Shown: positions 19,108-28,095 of the stretch, one piece after another
Layout of the letters: the number at the start of each line of letters is the position of its first letter
Numbering within the stretch: the stretch's first letter is position 1
Assembly (NCBI RefSeq): GCF_902859625.1
Contig: NZ_CADIJX010000005.1
Span: 186,001 to 250,000, forward strand
Length of the DNA: 64,000 nucleotides
Direction: 5' to 3'
Origin: Achromobacter pestifer
GTDB taxonomy: Bacteria; Pseudomonadota; Gammaproteobacteria; Burkholderiales; Burkholderiaceae_B
Made by a program: the position numbers and the translations under genes
The notes under the pieces: model-generated
What the model saw: the letters and a program-made list of their open reading frames with translations, nothing else
Told to the model about the DNA's origin: nothing
Database searches by the model: none

Positions 19108-19887
19108 TCAATTCAGACTATTGCGGTAGTGGTATCGATCGGTCAAGTACAAACCCCGGCGAATTTCCATGGGGCGGTCACCATAGGTGTAAGACACCCG
19201 ATCCACCTGCAACAACGGCGTGCCGGCGGGAACATTAAGCAGCGGACAGACTTCGGCCGGCGCGATCACCGCGCGCAGCTTTTCGTCCGCGCGCACCATG
19301 CTGACGCCGAACTCGGATTCAAACAGACCATAGAGCGGCGCCTTGTTGGCGGTCAGCAGCTCCAGGGTCAGTCCGCGGAAAATGGAACCGGGCAGCCAGA
19401 TGTCGTCCACGACGGTGGGTGTCTGCCCCATGGACAGCAGGCGCCGGATCATCACGACGGTTTCGCCCGCCCGGAGATCCAGGGCGCGCGCGATCTCGGC
19501 GGGGGCTCGCAGGCGCCGGCATTCCAGGATGCGGCTTTCCGCGCGGCCGGCTTCGCCTTCTTCGTCGGCGGCCAGGCGCAGGAAGCGGTAACGCACGCGG
19601 GCTTCGTGGTGGGTGGCAACAAAGGTGCCCTTGCCTTGGCGACGCAGCAGCATGTGCTCGGCGGCCAACTCGTCAACCGCCTTGCGCACCGTGCCCTGGC
19701 TCACCTGAAAACGGGCGGCCAGATCGATTTCGCTGGGGATGAGTTCACCGGGCTTCCATTCGCCGCGTTCAAGGCTTTGGACAAGCAGATCCTTGATTTG
19801 GCGGTAGAGCGGACTGAAAGCGGCCCCCTCGCCCGTTGAACGGGCGGCGCGAGTGCGTAAGGAGGTTTCGGGCCGAGGCTCTGCCAT
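19108..19887 (-). CDS. GntR family regulator of the HutC/UTRA type, linked to TCA genes
   Basis: About 259 residues. The N-terminal winged helix (LYRQIKDLLVQSLERGEWKP, then IPSEIDLAARFQVSQGTVRK) has the classic GntR recognition helix, and the C-terminal UTRA effector domain runs from about residue 90 (ECRRLRAPAEIARAL, PLLQVDRVSYTYGDRPMEIR). UTRA domains bind small ligands. It lies directly upstream of sdhCDAB on the same strand and divergent from mdh, so it very likely controls one or both. ATG 19887 gives a normal N-terminus; ATG codons at 19908 and 19914 are alternatives. Confidence 0.88.
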   Translation of the reverse strand: MAEPRPETSLRTRAARSTGEGAAFSPLYRQIKDLLVQSLERGEWKPGELIPSEIDLAARFQVSQGTVRKAVDELAAEHMLLRRQGKGTFVATHHEARVRYRFLRLAADEEGEAGRAESRILECRRLRAPAEIARALDLRAGETVVMIRRLLSMGQTPTVVDDIWLPGSIFRGLTLELLTANKAPLYGLFESEFGVSMVRADEKLRAVIAPAEVCPLLNVPAGTPLLQVDRVSYTYGDRPMEIRRGLYLTDRYHYRNSLN

Positions 19888-20058
19888 GGATCTTCTTGAA
19901 AGTGTCATGTTCATCCGGATGATGGGAGGGCAACGCAAAAAGGATGCAGACCCATATCCAAAATGCGCCGGCAAAGGCACAGCGGACTGTGCTGCAACGC
20001 ATTCGGAATAAACACTCTATTGTGGCATATTGAGAGGAAAGCTGTCCAACGTCTTATG

Positions 20059-20070
20059 TCTTATATAAGA
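20059..20070. promoter_or_regulatory. Candidate GntR operator (perfect 12-bp palindrome)
   Basis: TCTTATATAAGA is a perfect palindrome in the divergent gntR-mdh region, 11 bases upstream of the mdh -35 hexamer. A half-copy GTCTTATG lies just before it. GntR-family dimers bind short AT-rich palindromes of this form, and the only local candidate is the divergent gntR gene. Confidence 0.6.
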
Positions 20071-20081
20071 TAGAAGAGCGT

Positions 20082-20110
20082 TTGACGCACCCCCGAAATC
20101 GTTCTAGGAT
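20082..20110 (+). promoter_or_regulatory. Sigma-70 promoter for mdh
   Basis: TTGACG, a 17-base spacer and TAGGAT give five of six matches at -35 and four of six at -10 with ideal spacing. Transcription would start near 20117, giving an mdh leader of about 150 nt. Confidence 0.65.
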
Positions 20111-20138
20111 TCACGGCTGTCAGGGCCCCGCGCCCCCA

Positions 20139-20208
20139 GTCAAAAAAGCCCCCTCGGGAGGGCAGCAAACCCGCGATAGCGGGCGCGGCATGGGGGCCTT
20201 TGTTTTGA
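20139..20208 (+). ncRNA. Structured leader element upstream of mdh (candidate cis-regulatory RNA or terminator)
   Basis: The element folds as an outer stem (GTCAAAAAAGCCCCC pairing imperfectly with GGGGGCCTTTGTTTTGAC) enclosing two local hairpins, CCCT-CGGG-AGGG and CCCGC-GATA-GCGGG, a multi-branched shape. It sits in the predicted mdh leader, about 60 nt before the start codon. On the minus strand part of it (GCCCTCCCGAGGGGGC, then TTTTTTG) also looks like an intrinsic terminator. Whether it is a regulator, a bidirectional terminator or an sRNA end cannot be decided from sequence alone. The remaining divergent spacer holds the operator and promoter listed above. Confidence 0.45.
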
Positions 20209-20268
20209 CGCCCAACGATTACACTGATTGGTGAGATTTTTCTCGCCAAACCATTACGGAGAACGTCC

Positions 20269-21258
20269 ATGTCCAAGCCTGCCTTGCGTGTCGCCGTCAC
20301 CGGCGCCGCCGGCCAAATCGGTTACGCACTGCTATTCCGCATCGCCTCCGGCGAAATGCTGGGTAAAGATCAACCCGTCATCCTGCAACTGCTGGAAATT
20401 CCCGACGAGAAAGCGCAAAAGGCCCTGAAGGGCGTCATCATGGAATTGGATGACTGCGCCTTCCCGCTGCTGCAGGAAGTGACCGCTCACAGCGATCCGC
20501 GCACCGCCTTCAAGGACGCCGACGTGGCCCTGCTGGTTGGCGCCCGTCCGCGCGGCCCCGGCATGGAGCGCAAGGACCTGCTGTCCGTCAACGCCCAGAT
20601 CTTCACCGCGCAGGGCAAGGCCCTGAACGACGTGGCCAGCCGCAACGTCAAGGTCCTGGTCGTCGGCAACCCCGCCAACACCAATGCCTACATCGCCATG
20701 AAGTCGGCGCCGGATCTGCCGGCCAAGAACTTCACCGCCATGCTGCGCCTGGATCACAACCGTGCCCTGTCGCAACTGTCCGCCAAGTCGGGCAAGCCGG
20801 TCGCCGCGATTGAAAAGCTGGTCGTGTGGGGCAACCACTCGCCCACGATGTACCCCGACTTCCGCTTCGCCACCGTCGGCGGCGAATCGCTCGCCAAGCT
20901 GATCAACGACGACGCCTGGAACCGCGACACGTTCATCCCGACCGTGGGCAAGCGCGGCGCCGCCATCATTGAAGCCCGTGGCCTGTCCTCGGCCGCTTCG
21001 GCCGCCAACGCCGCCATCGACCACGTCCGTGACTGGGTCCTGGGCAGCAATGGCAAGTGGGTCACGATGGGCATCCCGTCGGACGGCTCCTATGGCATCC
21101 CGGAAGGCATCATCTACGGCGTGCCGGTCACGACCGAAAACGGCGAATACAAGCGCATCGAAGGCCTGGAAATCGACGCCTTCTCGCGCGAGCGCCTGGA
21201 CTTCACGCTGAAAGAGCTCCTGGAAGAGCGCGACGGCGTCAAGGACCTGCTGAAGTAA
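20269..21258 (+). CDS. mdh: Malate dehydrogenase
   Basis: 329 residues, the cytosolic-type MDH usual in betaproteobacteria. Motifs: [20 protein letters not shown] (NAD fold), [16 protein letters not shown] (substrate Arg loop), [21 protein letters not shown] and the catalytic His in [14 protein letters not shown]. It interconverts malate and oxaloacetate. ACGGAGAA precedes the ATG. A perfect 13-bp hairpin follows the stop, and the prp genes come next on the same strand. Confidence 0.96.
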   Translation: MSKPALRVAVTGAAGQIGYALLFRIASGEMLGKDQPVILQLLEIPDEKAQKALKGVIMELDDCAFPLLQEVTAHSDPRTAFKDADVALLVGARPRGPGMERKDLLSVNAQIFTAQGKALNDVASRNVKVLVVGNPANTNAYIAMKSAPDLPAKNFTAMLRLDHNRALSQLSAKSGKPVAAIEKLVVWGNHSPTMYPDFRFATVGGESLAKLINDDAWNRDTFIPTVGKRGAAIIEARGLSSAASAANAAIDHVRDWVLGSNGKWVTMGIPSDGSYGIPEGIIYGVPVTTENGEYKRIEGLEIDAFSRERLDFTLKELLEERDGVKDLLK

Positions 21259-21273
21259 GCAGCGCTTGAATCA

Positions 21274-21303
21274 GAATTGGGCCCGCTGACGCGGGCCCAA
21301 TTC
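21274..21303 (+). terminator. Perfect 13-bp hairpin after mdh
   Basis: GAATTGGGCCCGC, loop TGAC, GCGGGCCCAATTC. The stem is strong and perfectly paired, but no T-tract follows, so it may act as a 3'-end stabiliser or processing site as much as a terminator. Confidence 0.5.
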
Positions 21304-21320
21304 CTAAGCAACACCGAAAC

Positions 21321-21376
21321 ATAAACCTGTCTCTTGTGCCCTGCCGCCGCGATTGTCGCGTAGGGGACAGATTTAT
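21321..21376. repeat. REP-like palindromic element between mdh and prpB
   Basis: ATAAACCTGTC and GACAGATTTAT form 11-bp arms with one mismatch, enclosing a GC-rich core (CCCTGCCGCCGCGATTGTCG). The GGGACAGATTTAT end resembles REP elements common in proteobacteria. Only one copy was noticed in the window. Confidence 0.45.
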
Positions 21377-21427
21377 ATTCCGGACCCGCGCTAAGGTCGT
21401 GGGCTAGCCATAAAAACGGAGACTTCC

Positions 21428-22318
21428 ATGTCCAGACCCGAATCGCCCGGCGCCCTCTTCCGTCGCGCCCTCGCTGAAGAAAGCCCGCTACAGATCATTG
21501 GCGCCATCAACGCAAACCACGCCTTGCTGGCCAAGCGTGCCGGCTACCGCGCCATCTACCTGTCAGGCGGCGGCGTCGCGGCTGGCTCCCTGGGCCTGCC
21601 CGACCTGGGCATCAACACGATGGACGACGTCCTGACCGACGTGCGCCGCATCACCGACGTGTGCGACGTGCCGCTGGTGGTGGATATCGACACCGGCTTC
21701 GGCCCGTCGGCGTTCAACATCGGCCGCACCGTCAAGAGCCTGATCAAGTTCGGCGCTGCCGCCTGCCATATCGAAGACCAGGTTGGCGCCAAGCGTTGTG
21801 GCCATCGCCCCGGCAAGGAAATCGTCACCACCGAGGAAATGGCCGACCGCGTGAAGGCCGCGGCTGATGCACGCACCGACAGCGATTTCTACCTGATCGC
21901 CCGTACCGATGCCATCGCCTCGCACGGCGTGGACGCCGCCATCGAGCGCGCACTGGCCTGCGTGGAAGCTGGCGCCGACGCCATCTTCGCCGAGGCCGCC
22001 TACGACCTGCCCACCTACGACCGCTTCGTCAAGGCCGTCAAGGTGCCCGTCCTGGCCAACATCACCGAATTCGGCAAGACGCCGCTGTTCACGGTCGAGG
22101 AACTCAAGAGCGTGGGCGTGGGCATGGTGCTCTATCCGCTGTCAGCCTTCCGCGCCATGAACAAGGCCGCCGAGGCCGTCTATACCGCCATCCGCCGCGA
22201 TGGCCACCAGAAAAACGTGGTGGACCTGATGCAGACGCGCGAAGAACTGTACGACCGCATCGGTTACCACGAATTTGAATCCAAACTGGATGCGCTCTTC
22301 CAAAAGGGCAAAGCGTAA
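21428..22318 (+). CDS. prpB: 2-methylisocitrate lyase
   Basis: 296 residues, as in E. coli PrpB. It has the isocitrate-lyase family active-site motif [10 protein letters not shown] near residue 122, the Mg-binding region VDIDTGFG, and the N-terminal [20 protein letters not shown]. It splits 2-methylisocitrate to pyruvate and succinate, the last step of the methylcitrate route for propionyl-CoA. It heads prpB-prpC-prpD; the succinate and pyruvate enter the TCA genes next door. Confidence 0.96.
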   Translation: MSRPESPGALFRRALAEESPLQIIGAINANHALLAKRAGYRAIYLSGGGVAAGSLGLPDLGINTMDDVLTDVRRITDVCDVPLVVDIDTGFGPSAFNIGRTVKSLIKFGAAACHIEDQVGAKRCGHRPGKEIVTTEEMADRVKAAADARTDSDFYLIARTDAIASHGVDAAIERALACVEAGADAIFAEAAYDLPTYDRFVKAVKVPVLANITEFGKTPLFTVEELKSVGVGMVLYPLSAFRAMNKAAEAVYTAIRRDGHQKNVVDLMQTREELYDRIGYHEFESKLDALFQKGKA

Positions 22319-22412
22319 GACCGCAACGCCTTTTGTATCCGGCGCCACGGCCATCCCCGGGGCGCCAAGCTTCCCCCCATATCGTCAATCGCGAAAGGAA
22401 AGGAGTAGAGAC

Positions 22413-23606
22413 ATGAGCACGGCTCCCAAGAAGCAAGCAGCCACACCAGACGCCAAGCCGGAAGAGAAAGCCGGTTTCAAGCCGAAGAAATCCGTTGCCC
22501 TGTCGGGCGTGGTCGCGGGCAACACCGCGCTATGCACGGTCGGCCGCAGCGGCAACGACCTGCACTACCGCGGCTACGACATCCTGGACATCGCCCACAC
22601 CAGCGAGTTCGAGGAAATCGCCCACCTGCTGGTCCATGGCAAGCTGCCCACCAAAGCCGAACTGGCCGCCTACAAGCAGAAGCTGCGTGGCCTGCGCGGC
22701 CTGCCGGCCCAGTTGCAAATCGCGCTGGAAGCTCTGCCCGCCGCCAGCCACCCGATGGACGTGATGCGCACTGCCGTGTCCGTGCTGGGCTGCGTGCTGC
22801 CCGAGAAAGACGACCACAACACCCCGGGCGCCCGCGATATCGCCGACCGCCTGATGGCCAACCTGGGCTCGGCGCTGCTGTATTGGTATCACTTCAGCCA
22901 CAACGGCCGCGTCATCGACGTGCAGACGGACGACGACAGCATCGGCGGGCACTTCCTGCACCTGCTGCACGGCGAGAAGCCCAGCGACGAATGGGTCAAG
23001 GCGATGCATATCTCCTTGAACCTGTACGCCGAGCATGAATTCAATGCGTCCACGTTCACCGCCCGCGTCATTGCCGGCACGGGTTCGGACATGTACTCGT
23101 CCATCGCTGGCGGCATCGGCGCGCTGCGCGGCCCCAAGCACGGCGGCGCCAACGAAGTGGCGTTTGAAGTGCAGAAGCGCTATGACACGCCGGACGAAGC
23201 CGAAGCCGACATCCGCCGCCGCGTCGAGGCCAAGGAAGTCATCATTGGCTTTGGCCACCCGGTCTACACCGTGTCCGACCCGCGCAACAAGGTCATCAAG
23301 GACGTGGCCAAGAAGCTGTCCAAGAAGGCCGGCACCACCAAGATGTTCGACATTGCCGAGCGTCTGGAAACGGTCATGTGGGACATCAAGAAGATGTTCC
23401 CCAACCTGGACTGGTTCTCGGCGGTCAGCTATCACATGATGGGCGTGCCCACCGCCATGTTCACCCCGCTGTTCGTCATTGCGCGCACCGCGGGCTGGTC
23501 GGCCCACGTCATCGAGCAACGCATCGACAACAAGATCATTCGCCCCACCGCCAACTACGTGGGTCCGGAAGATCAGAAGTTCGTGCCGATCGAGAAGCGC
23601 AAGTAA
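22413..23606 (+). CDS. prpC: 2-methylcitrate synthase
   Basis: 397 residues. Citrate-synthase fold motifs are seen ([42 protein letters not shown] with the catalytic His, and [20 protein letters not shown]). The shorter length and the context with prpB and prpD separate it from gltA. It joins propionyl-CoA and oxaloacetate. AAAGGAAAGGAG before ATG 22413 fixes the start; the N-terminal 25 residues are Lys/Pro-rich ([20 protein letters not shown]). Confidence 0.95.
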   Translation: MSTAPKKQAATPDAKPEEKAGFKPKKSVALSGVVAGNTALCTVGRSGNDLHYRGYDILDIAHTSEFEEIAHLLVHGKLPTKAELAAYKQKLRGLRGLPAQLQIALEALPAASHPMDVMRTAVSVLGCVLPEKDDHNTPGARDIADRLMANLGSALLYWYHFSHNGRVIDVQTDDDSIGGHFLHLLHGEKPSDEWVKAMHISLNLYAEHEFNASTFTARVIAGTGSDMYSSIAGGIGALRGPKHGGANEVAFEVQKRYDTPDEAEADIRRRVEAKEVIIGFGHPVYTVSDPRNKVIKDVAKKLSKKAGTTKMFDIAERLETVMWDIKKMFPNLDWFSAVSYHMMGVPTAMFTPLFVIARTAGWSAHVIEQRIDNKIIRPTANYVGPEDQKFVPIEKRK

Positions 23607-23678
23607 GCCACGCACACGTCAACCGAGAGCAAGGGCGCAGCATGGCCACCTGTATTCATTTTATGGAGAGGTACCGCT

Positions 23679-25130
23679 ATGTCTGCCCCGATCTCCAACG
23701 TGCGTCCCGATCCCGACCAGGTACTGGTCGATATCGCGGACTACGTTCTGAACTATGAAATCAAGAGCGGCCTGGCGTATGAAACCGCCCGCAACTGCCT
23801 GATCGACACACTGGGCTGCGGCCTGGAAGCGCTGGAGTACCCGGCGTGCAGGAAATTGCTGGGGCCGGTCGTGCCGGGCACGGTGGTGCCCAACGGCGCC
23901 AAGGTGCCCGGCACGTCGTTCCAGCTGGACCCTGTCCAGGCCGCGTTCAACATCGGCACGATCATCCGCTGGCTGGATTTCAACGATACGTGGCTGGCCG
24001 CCGAATGGGGCCACCCGTCCGACAACCTGGGCGGCATCCTTGCCACCGCCGACTGGCTTTCGCGTACCGCGGTTGCGGCCGGCAAGCCGCCACTGACCAT
24101 GCGCGACGTGCTGACCGGCATGATCAAGGCGCATGAGATCCAGGGCTGCATCGCGCTGGAGAACTCCTTCAACAAGGTTGGCCTGGATCACGTCGTGCTG
24201 GTCAAGGTGGCGTCGACCGCCGTCGTGGCGCAGATGCTGGGTCTGGACCGCGATGAAGTGATCAACGCCGTCTCCCTGGCCTGGGTGGACGGCCAGAGCC
24301 TGCGCACCTATCGCCACGCCCCCAATACCGGCAGCCGGAAGAGCTGGGCCGCGGGCGATGCCACCAGCCGCGCCGTGCGCCTGGCGCTGATCGCAAAGAC
24401 GGGTGAAATGGGCTATCCGTCCGTGCTGACCGCCAAGACCTGGGGCTTTTACGACGTGCTCTTCAAGGGCAAGCCGTTCACGTTCCAGCGGCCTTATGGC
24501 AGCTATGTGATGGAGAACGTGCTGTTCAAGATTTCGTTCCCGGCCGAATTCCATTCGCAGACCGCCGTGGAATGCGCCATGGAGATTCACGACCGCCTAC
24601 GCGGCCTGGGCAAGAGCGCGGACGACATCAAGGCCATCACGATCCGCACGCACGAGGCCTGCATCCGCATCATCGACAAGAAGGGCCCGCTGAACAACCC
24701 GGCCGACCGCGATCACTGCATCCAGTACATGGTGGCCGTGCCCGTGCTGTTTGGCCGGCTGACGGCGGGCGATTACGAGGACGAGATTGCCCGCGATCCG
24801 CGCATCGATGTACTGCGCGACAAGATCGTCTGCGTGGAAGACCCGGCCTACACCCGGGACTATCACGACCCGGACAAGCGTTCCATCGCCAACGCGCTGA
24901 CCGTGGAGTTCAACGACGGCTCGCGGCTGGACGAGATCGTGTGCGAATACCCCATCGGCCACAAGCGCCGCCGCCAGGAAGGCATCCCGCTGCTGGAAGC
25001 CAAATTCCGCACCAACCTGGCCCGCATGTTCCCGGCCAAGCAACAGCGCCGCATCCTGGCGGTGTCGCTGGACCAGAAGACGCTGGAAGCCATGCCGGTA
25101 CACGAATACATGGACATGTACGTGATCTGA
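23679..25130 (+). CDS. prpD: 2-methylcitrate dehydratase (MmgE/PrpD family)
   Basis: 483 residues, PrpD length. Diagnostic segments: [52 protein letters not shown], and [20 protein letters not shown]. PrpD is the cofactor-free dehydratase that makes 2-methylaconitate, so this locus uses the prpBCD version of the pathway rather than the acnD-prpF version. TGGAGAGG lies before the ATG. It ends 19 bases before the second interspersed repeat. No PrpR regulator is seen next to the cluster. Confidence 0.95.
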   Translation: MSAPISNVRPDPDQVLVDIADYVLNYEIKSGLAYETARNCLIDTLGCGLEALEYPACRKLLGPVVPGTVVPNGAKVPGTSFQLDPVQAAFNIGTIIRWLDFNDTWLAAEWGHPSDNLGGILATADWLSRTAVAAGKPPLTMRDVLTGMIKAHEIQGCIALENSFNKVGLDHVVLVKVASTAVVAQMLGLDRDEVINAVSLAWVDGQSLRTYRHAPNTGSRKSWAAGDATSRAVRLALIAKTGEMGYPSVLTAKTWGFYDVLFKGKPFTFQRPYGSYVMENVLFKISFPAEFHSQTAVECAMEIHDRLRGLGKSADDIKAITIRTHEACIRIIDKKGPLNNPADRDHCIQYMVAVPVLFGRLTAGDYEDEIARDPRIDVLRDKIVCVEDPAYTRDYHDPDKRSIANALTVEFNDGSRLDEIVCEYPIGHKRRRQEGIPLLEAKFRTNLARMFPAKQQRRILAVSLDQKTLEAMPVHEYMDMYVI

Positions 25131-25149
25131 CGCTGGACCACGCGGACCC

Positions 25150-25424
25150 GTAGGATGGGTGTAGCGCGAGAGATTGGAGCCAAGAACGCCAATCTCAAGC
25201 GCGCGCAACCCATCAAGCAGCGGTGATTTCTTAACGAAAGCAGCCATGATGCGAGCGCAGCGTGGTGCGAGCACGGCATAATGCTAGCGCGGCATGATGG
25301 GAGCGCGGCGTGATGGGAGCGTGGCGTGATGGGAGCGTGGCGTGGTGCTAGCGCGGCATGATGGGTTGCGCGCGTTCAGTTCCGGTGTTCTTGGCTCCAA
25401 TCTCTCGCGCTACACCCATCCTAC
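25150..25424. repeat. Interspersed inverted-repeat element, copy B
   Basis: The 38-bp left end (GTAGGATGGGTGTAGCGCGA, then GAGATTGGAGCCAAGAAC) at 25150-25187 is perfectly complementary to the right end at 25387-25424. The inner CGCGCAACCCATCAAGCAGC segment is present on the left and a matching GATGGGTTGCGCGCG on the right. The centre is occupied by a 16-bp tandem array. The element fills most of the 405-bp prpD-hemJ spacer; the remaining sequence to hemJ is featureless. Confidence 0.85.
25244..25371. repeat. 16-bp tandem repeat array inside repeat copy B
   Basis: Eight consecutive 16-bp units start at 25244, 25260, 25276, 25292, 25308, 25324, 25340 and 25356. The consensus is GCRTGATGGGAGCGYG; two adjacent units are identical. 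The last unit merges into the conserved GATGGGTTGCGCGCG motif of the enclosing element, so the array probably grew from that motif by slippage. Confidence 0.88.
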
Positions 25425-25535
25425 GATCATCCCGCCCCAATTCAGTCCGTTCCAACCCCGCCTCAACCCATCCATCCAATCCGTCCCCCAACGCCGGCCT
25501 TACAATGCGGCTTTCCTCGATCGGATCGTGCCATC

Positions 25536-25964
25536 ATGGCCATGCTTTGGGTCAAGACCTTTCATATTGTCTTTATCGCTTCCTGGTTTGCCGGCTTGTT
25601 CTATCTGCCGCGCATTTTCGTGAACCTGGCGCAGCAAACGGACGCTTCGGTTCAGGCGACGCTGCTGGGCATGGCTCGCCGGCTGTACCGTTTCACCACC
25701 ATCCTGGCCGTGGTCGCCATCGTGTTCGGCATGTGGCTGTACCTGGGTTATGGCATCGGCGTGGGCCCGGGCAATGGCTGGATGCACGCCAAACTCTTTT
25801 TCGTCCTGCTCGTCATCGGCTACCATCACGCCTGTGGCTTGATGCTGCGCAAATTTGAACAGGGCAAAAATACCCGTTCGCACAAGTTCTATCGCTGGTT
25901 CAACGAAGTTCCCGTCTTGCTGCTCTTGGTGGTGGTGGCGCTGGTCGTCGTCAAACCCTTCTGA
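25536..25964 (+). CDS. hemJ: Protoporphyrinogen IX oxidase HemJ
   Basis: 142 residues, four membrane helices. The family signature is at the N-terminus, WVKTFHIVFIASWFAGLFYL followed by PRIFVNL, with a later WMHAKLFFVLLVIGYHH; the His residues are heme ligands in studied HemJ. It oxidises protoporphyrinogen IX to protoporphyrin IX in heme synthesis, the aerobic-lineage alternative to HemG/HemY. It ends 34 bases before the methyltransferase gene and may be cotranscribed with it. Confidence 0.9.
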   Translation: MAMLWVKTFHIVFIASWFAGLFYLPRIFVNLAQQTDASVQATLLGMARRLYRFTTILAVVAIVFGMWLYLGYGIGVGPGNGWMHAKLFFVLLVIGYHHACGLMLRKFEQGKNTRSHKFYRWFNEVPVLLLLVVVALVVVKPF

Positions 25965-25998
25965 TTCCCCCTACCTTTGCACATTCGCCAGGATTCGT

Positions 25999-27837
25999 AT
26001 GTCCTCTGATGAACAGGACCGTCCGCGCAAGACGCTGACGATCAAAAAAACGGCGCGTGACGCCCACGCCGAAGAAGCGCCCAAGCGCACCCGCACGGGC
26101 GCCCGCGCCCGGCTGGTCGCCCAGATTTCACGCACCAAAGACAGCGTGGAACGCCAGAAAGACCCGGAAGGCTATCAACGCCGCCAAGAAGAAGAGGCAC
26201 GCCGCAAGCCCGGTGCGGGCGCACGCGGCCAGGCGCCTCGCGGCGGCTCGCCGGAGCGTGGCCAGTATGATCGCGGCCAGCCCAGCCGAGGCCCGAGTCG
26301 TGGCGCGGCTGACCGCAGCCCGGCTGATCGCAGCGCGGGTGGACGCAGCCCGACTGATCGCAGCCCTTCCGACCGCGGCCCCTCCAACCGTGGCGCCCCC
26401 GCTCGCAGCCGTTCCGACGACTCCCGTCGCGATGCCGCGCCGAGCTCGCGCCCGGGACGTCCAGCGCAACGCGCCCCGCGCCTGCGTGACGACCAGTACA
26501 TCGCCCCGGCCACGCCGGCGGGCCGCTTCTACGATCCGTTCGAGGACGACGGCCCCGCGCCCGAGTTCATGACCGAGCCGGAACACGCTCAGCAGCCCGA
26601 ACCGCACGCGGCGGAAGAACGCCACTATTCCCGCGAACGCACGCACCACGTCGAAACGCATGGCCGCCGTCCGCGTGAGCCACGGCAGGCGGAAGTGTTC
26701 ACGGTATTCGCCCCCTGCCCGCAAGGCCTGGAAGAGGCCCTGACGGCGGAAATGCAGGCCCTGGGCTATGACGACGCCAAGGCTGGCCGCGCCGGCTGCT
26801 CGTTCACGGCCGATTGGGCCGGCGTGCAGCGCGCCAACCTGTATTCGCGTCTGGCCACCCGCATCCTGGTGCAAGTGGCGCATGCCGAGATCTCGCACGA
26901 AGACGACATCCTGGACCTGGCCCGCGACACCCCCTGGGAACGCTGGTTCGGCGCCGAGCAAACGCTGCGCGTGGACACCTCGGCCATCAAGAGCCCGGTG
27001 CAAAGCCTTCAGTATTGCAACCTGCGCGCCAAGGACGGCATTTGTGACCGCCTGCGCGAACTGGAAGGCGAACGCCCCAGCATTGACACGGTGCGGCCGG
27101 ACGCGCGCGTCCACCTGTTCCTGACGGGCCATACCGCCACCCTGTATCTGGACACGTCGGGCGAATCGCTGTTCAAGCGCGGCTGGCGCCTGGACAAGGG
27201 GGAAGCCCCGCTGCGCGAGAATCTGGCGGCCGGTATGCTGGCCCTGGCGGGCTGGGACCCGGCGGCGCCCTTGCTGGATCCGTTCTGCGGTTCGGGCACG
27301 ATCCTGATCGAGGCGGCCTGGATCGCCTTGGGCGTGCCTCCGGGCATCTCGCGCCCGTTCGGATTCGAGCGACTGCGTGACCATGACGCCTATCGTTGGC
27401 GCGACCTGAAGGACGACGCCCGTTCGCGCATCCTGCCGCAACTGGACGCGCCGCTGATCGGCTACGACCTGGACCCGCAAGCGATTGAATTCGCCCAGAA
27501 CAACGCCGAGCGCGCTTGGTTGACGGCCGATTCCATTCGCTTTGAAGTGGGCGACGCCCGCCAGATCTCGGCGCCCGCCGACCATGGCTGGATCGTCACC
27601 AACCCGCCCTACGGTGAGCGCATGCTGACCGAGCAGGACGCGGACCTATGGCGCGATTGGGCCACTTGCCTGAAGCACAATTTCGCCGGCTGGCAGTTGC
27701 ACGTCATCACCAGCGACATGACCTTGCCCAACCAGATGCGCCTGAAGCCCAAACGCCGTGTGCCCCTGTACAACGGCGCACTGGACTGCCGCCTGTTCGG
27801 CTTTGAACTGGTCGCCGCTGGCTATCGCGACGCCTGA
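25999..27837 (+). CDS. THUMP-domain rRNA methyltransferase (RlmL N-terminal type) with Arg/Ser/Pro-rich extension
   Basis: 612 residues. Residues 1-230 are low complexity and strongly basic, with degenerate five-residue units of the form DRSPA/DRSPS/DRGPS near 85-140. A THUMP domain follows (about 233-345, from VFTVFAPCPQGLEEALTAEM). The SAM-dependent methyltransferase has DPFCGSGTILIEAAW near residue 427 and the catalytic NPPYGER near 535, the base-methylating N-(P)PY type. This matches the m2G2445 23S rRNA methyltransferase half of RlmL/RlmKL, without the RlmK half. The disordered N-terminus is absent from E. coli RlmL and may aid RNA binding. ATG 25999 follows a GCCAGGATT site. Confidence 0.88.
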   Translation: MSSDEQDRPRKTLTIKKTARDAHAEEAPKRTRTGARARLVAQISRTKDSVERQKDPEGYQRRQEEEARRKPGAGARGQAPRGGSPERGQYDRGQPSRGPSRGAADRSPADRSAGGRSPTDRSPSDRGPSNRGAPARSRSDDSRRDAAPSSRPGRPAQRAPRLRDDQYIAPATPAGRFYDPFEDDGPAPEFMTEPEHAQQPEPHAAEERHYSRERTHHVETHGRRPREPRQAEVFTVFAPCPQGLEEALTAEMQALGYDDAKAGRAGCSFTADWAGVQRANLYSRLATRILVQVAHAEISHEDDILDLARDTPWERWFGAEQTLRVDTSAIKSPVQSLQYCNLRAKDGICDRLRELEGERPSIDTVRPDARVHLFLTGHTATLYLDTSGESLFKRGWRLDKGEAPLRENLAAGMLALAGWDPAAPLLDPFCGSGTILIEAAWIALGVPPGISRPFGFERLRDHDAYRWRDLKDDARSRILPQLDAPLIGYDLDPQAIEFAQNNAERAWLTADSIRFEVGDARQISAPADHGWIVTNPPYGERMLTEQDADLWRDWATCLKHNFAGWQLHVITSDMTLPNQMRLKPKRRVPLYNGALDCRLFGFELVAAGYRDA

Positions 27838-27843
27838 TCGCAC

Positions 27844-27875
27844 GGCGCCCGGGCGACGTTTCCGCCCCGGGCGCC
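27844..27875 (+). terminator. GC-rich hairpin after the rRNA methyltransferase gene
   Basis: GGCGCCCGGGCG pairs with CGCCCCGGGCGCC (one bulged C) across a 7-base loop just after the stop codon. Only a short CCCCTTTC follows, so termination is plausible but not certain. Confidence 0.45.
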
Positions 27876-28017
27876 CGCCCCTTTCTGCACCGCTTGGCGC
27901 GTTGTAAAAGCGCCGCAACATGGCGTGCGTATCTTTGCTTATGGTGCCCCGGCGCGCGGTTTTGGGGCATTATCAGCACCAAGGTGTTGCCAAGTTGCAC
28001 TTGCTTGCACCTCCCTC

Positions 28018-28058
28018 TTGCACAGTTTCAGGGTAAACCCTATAATTCGGGTTATCCC
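28018..28058 (+). promoter_or_regulatory. Strong sigma-70 promoter flanked by twin GGGTNNNCCC palindromes
   Basis: TTGCAC (28018-28023), a 17-base spacer and a perfect TATAAT (28041-28046). GGGTAAACCC ends directly at the -10 box (28031-28040), and GGGTTATCCC covers the start-site region (28049-28058), 18 bp apart start to start. This arrangement suggests a repressor or activator binding over the promoter. Confidence 0.7.
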
Positions 28059-28095
28059 TAGTAGCAAACAACTGTGCAAGCCCGTGGAGGCTATT

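Noticed and set aside
15768..19238. Very long open frame (about 1150 codons) antisense to the sdh genes
   Set aside because: It is a GC-rich shadow of sdhB, sdhA, sdhD and sdhC. Composition (Gln, His, Arg, Ala) is typical of complement-strand frames, and all four real genes have clear motifs.
20061..20300. 79-codon minus-strand frame in the gntR-mdh spacer
   Set aside because: It crosses the mdh start, the promoter and the structured leader; no ribosome site or similarity.
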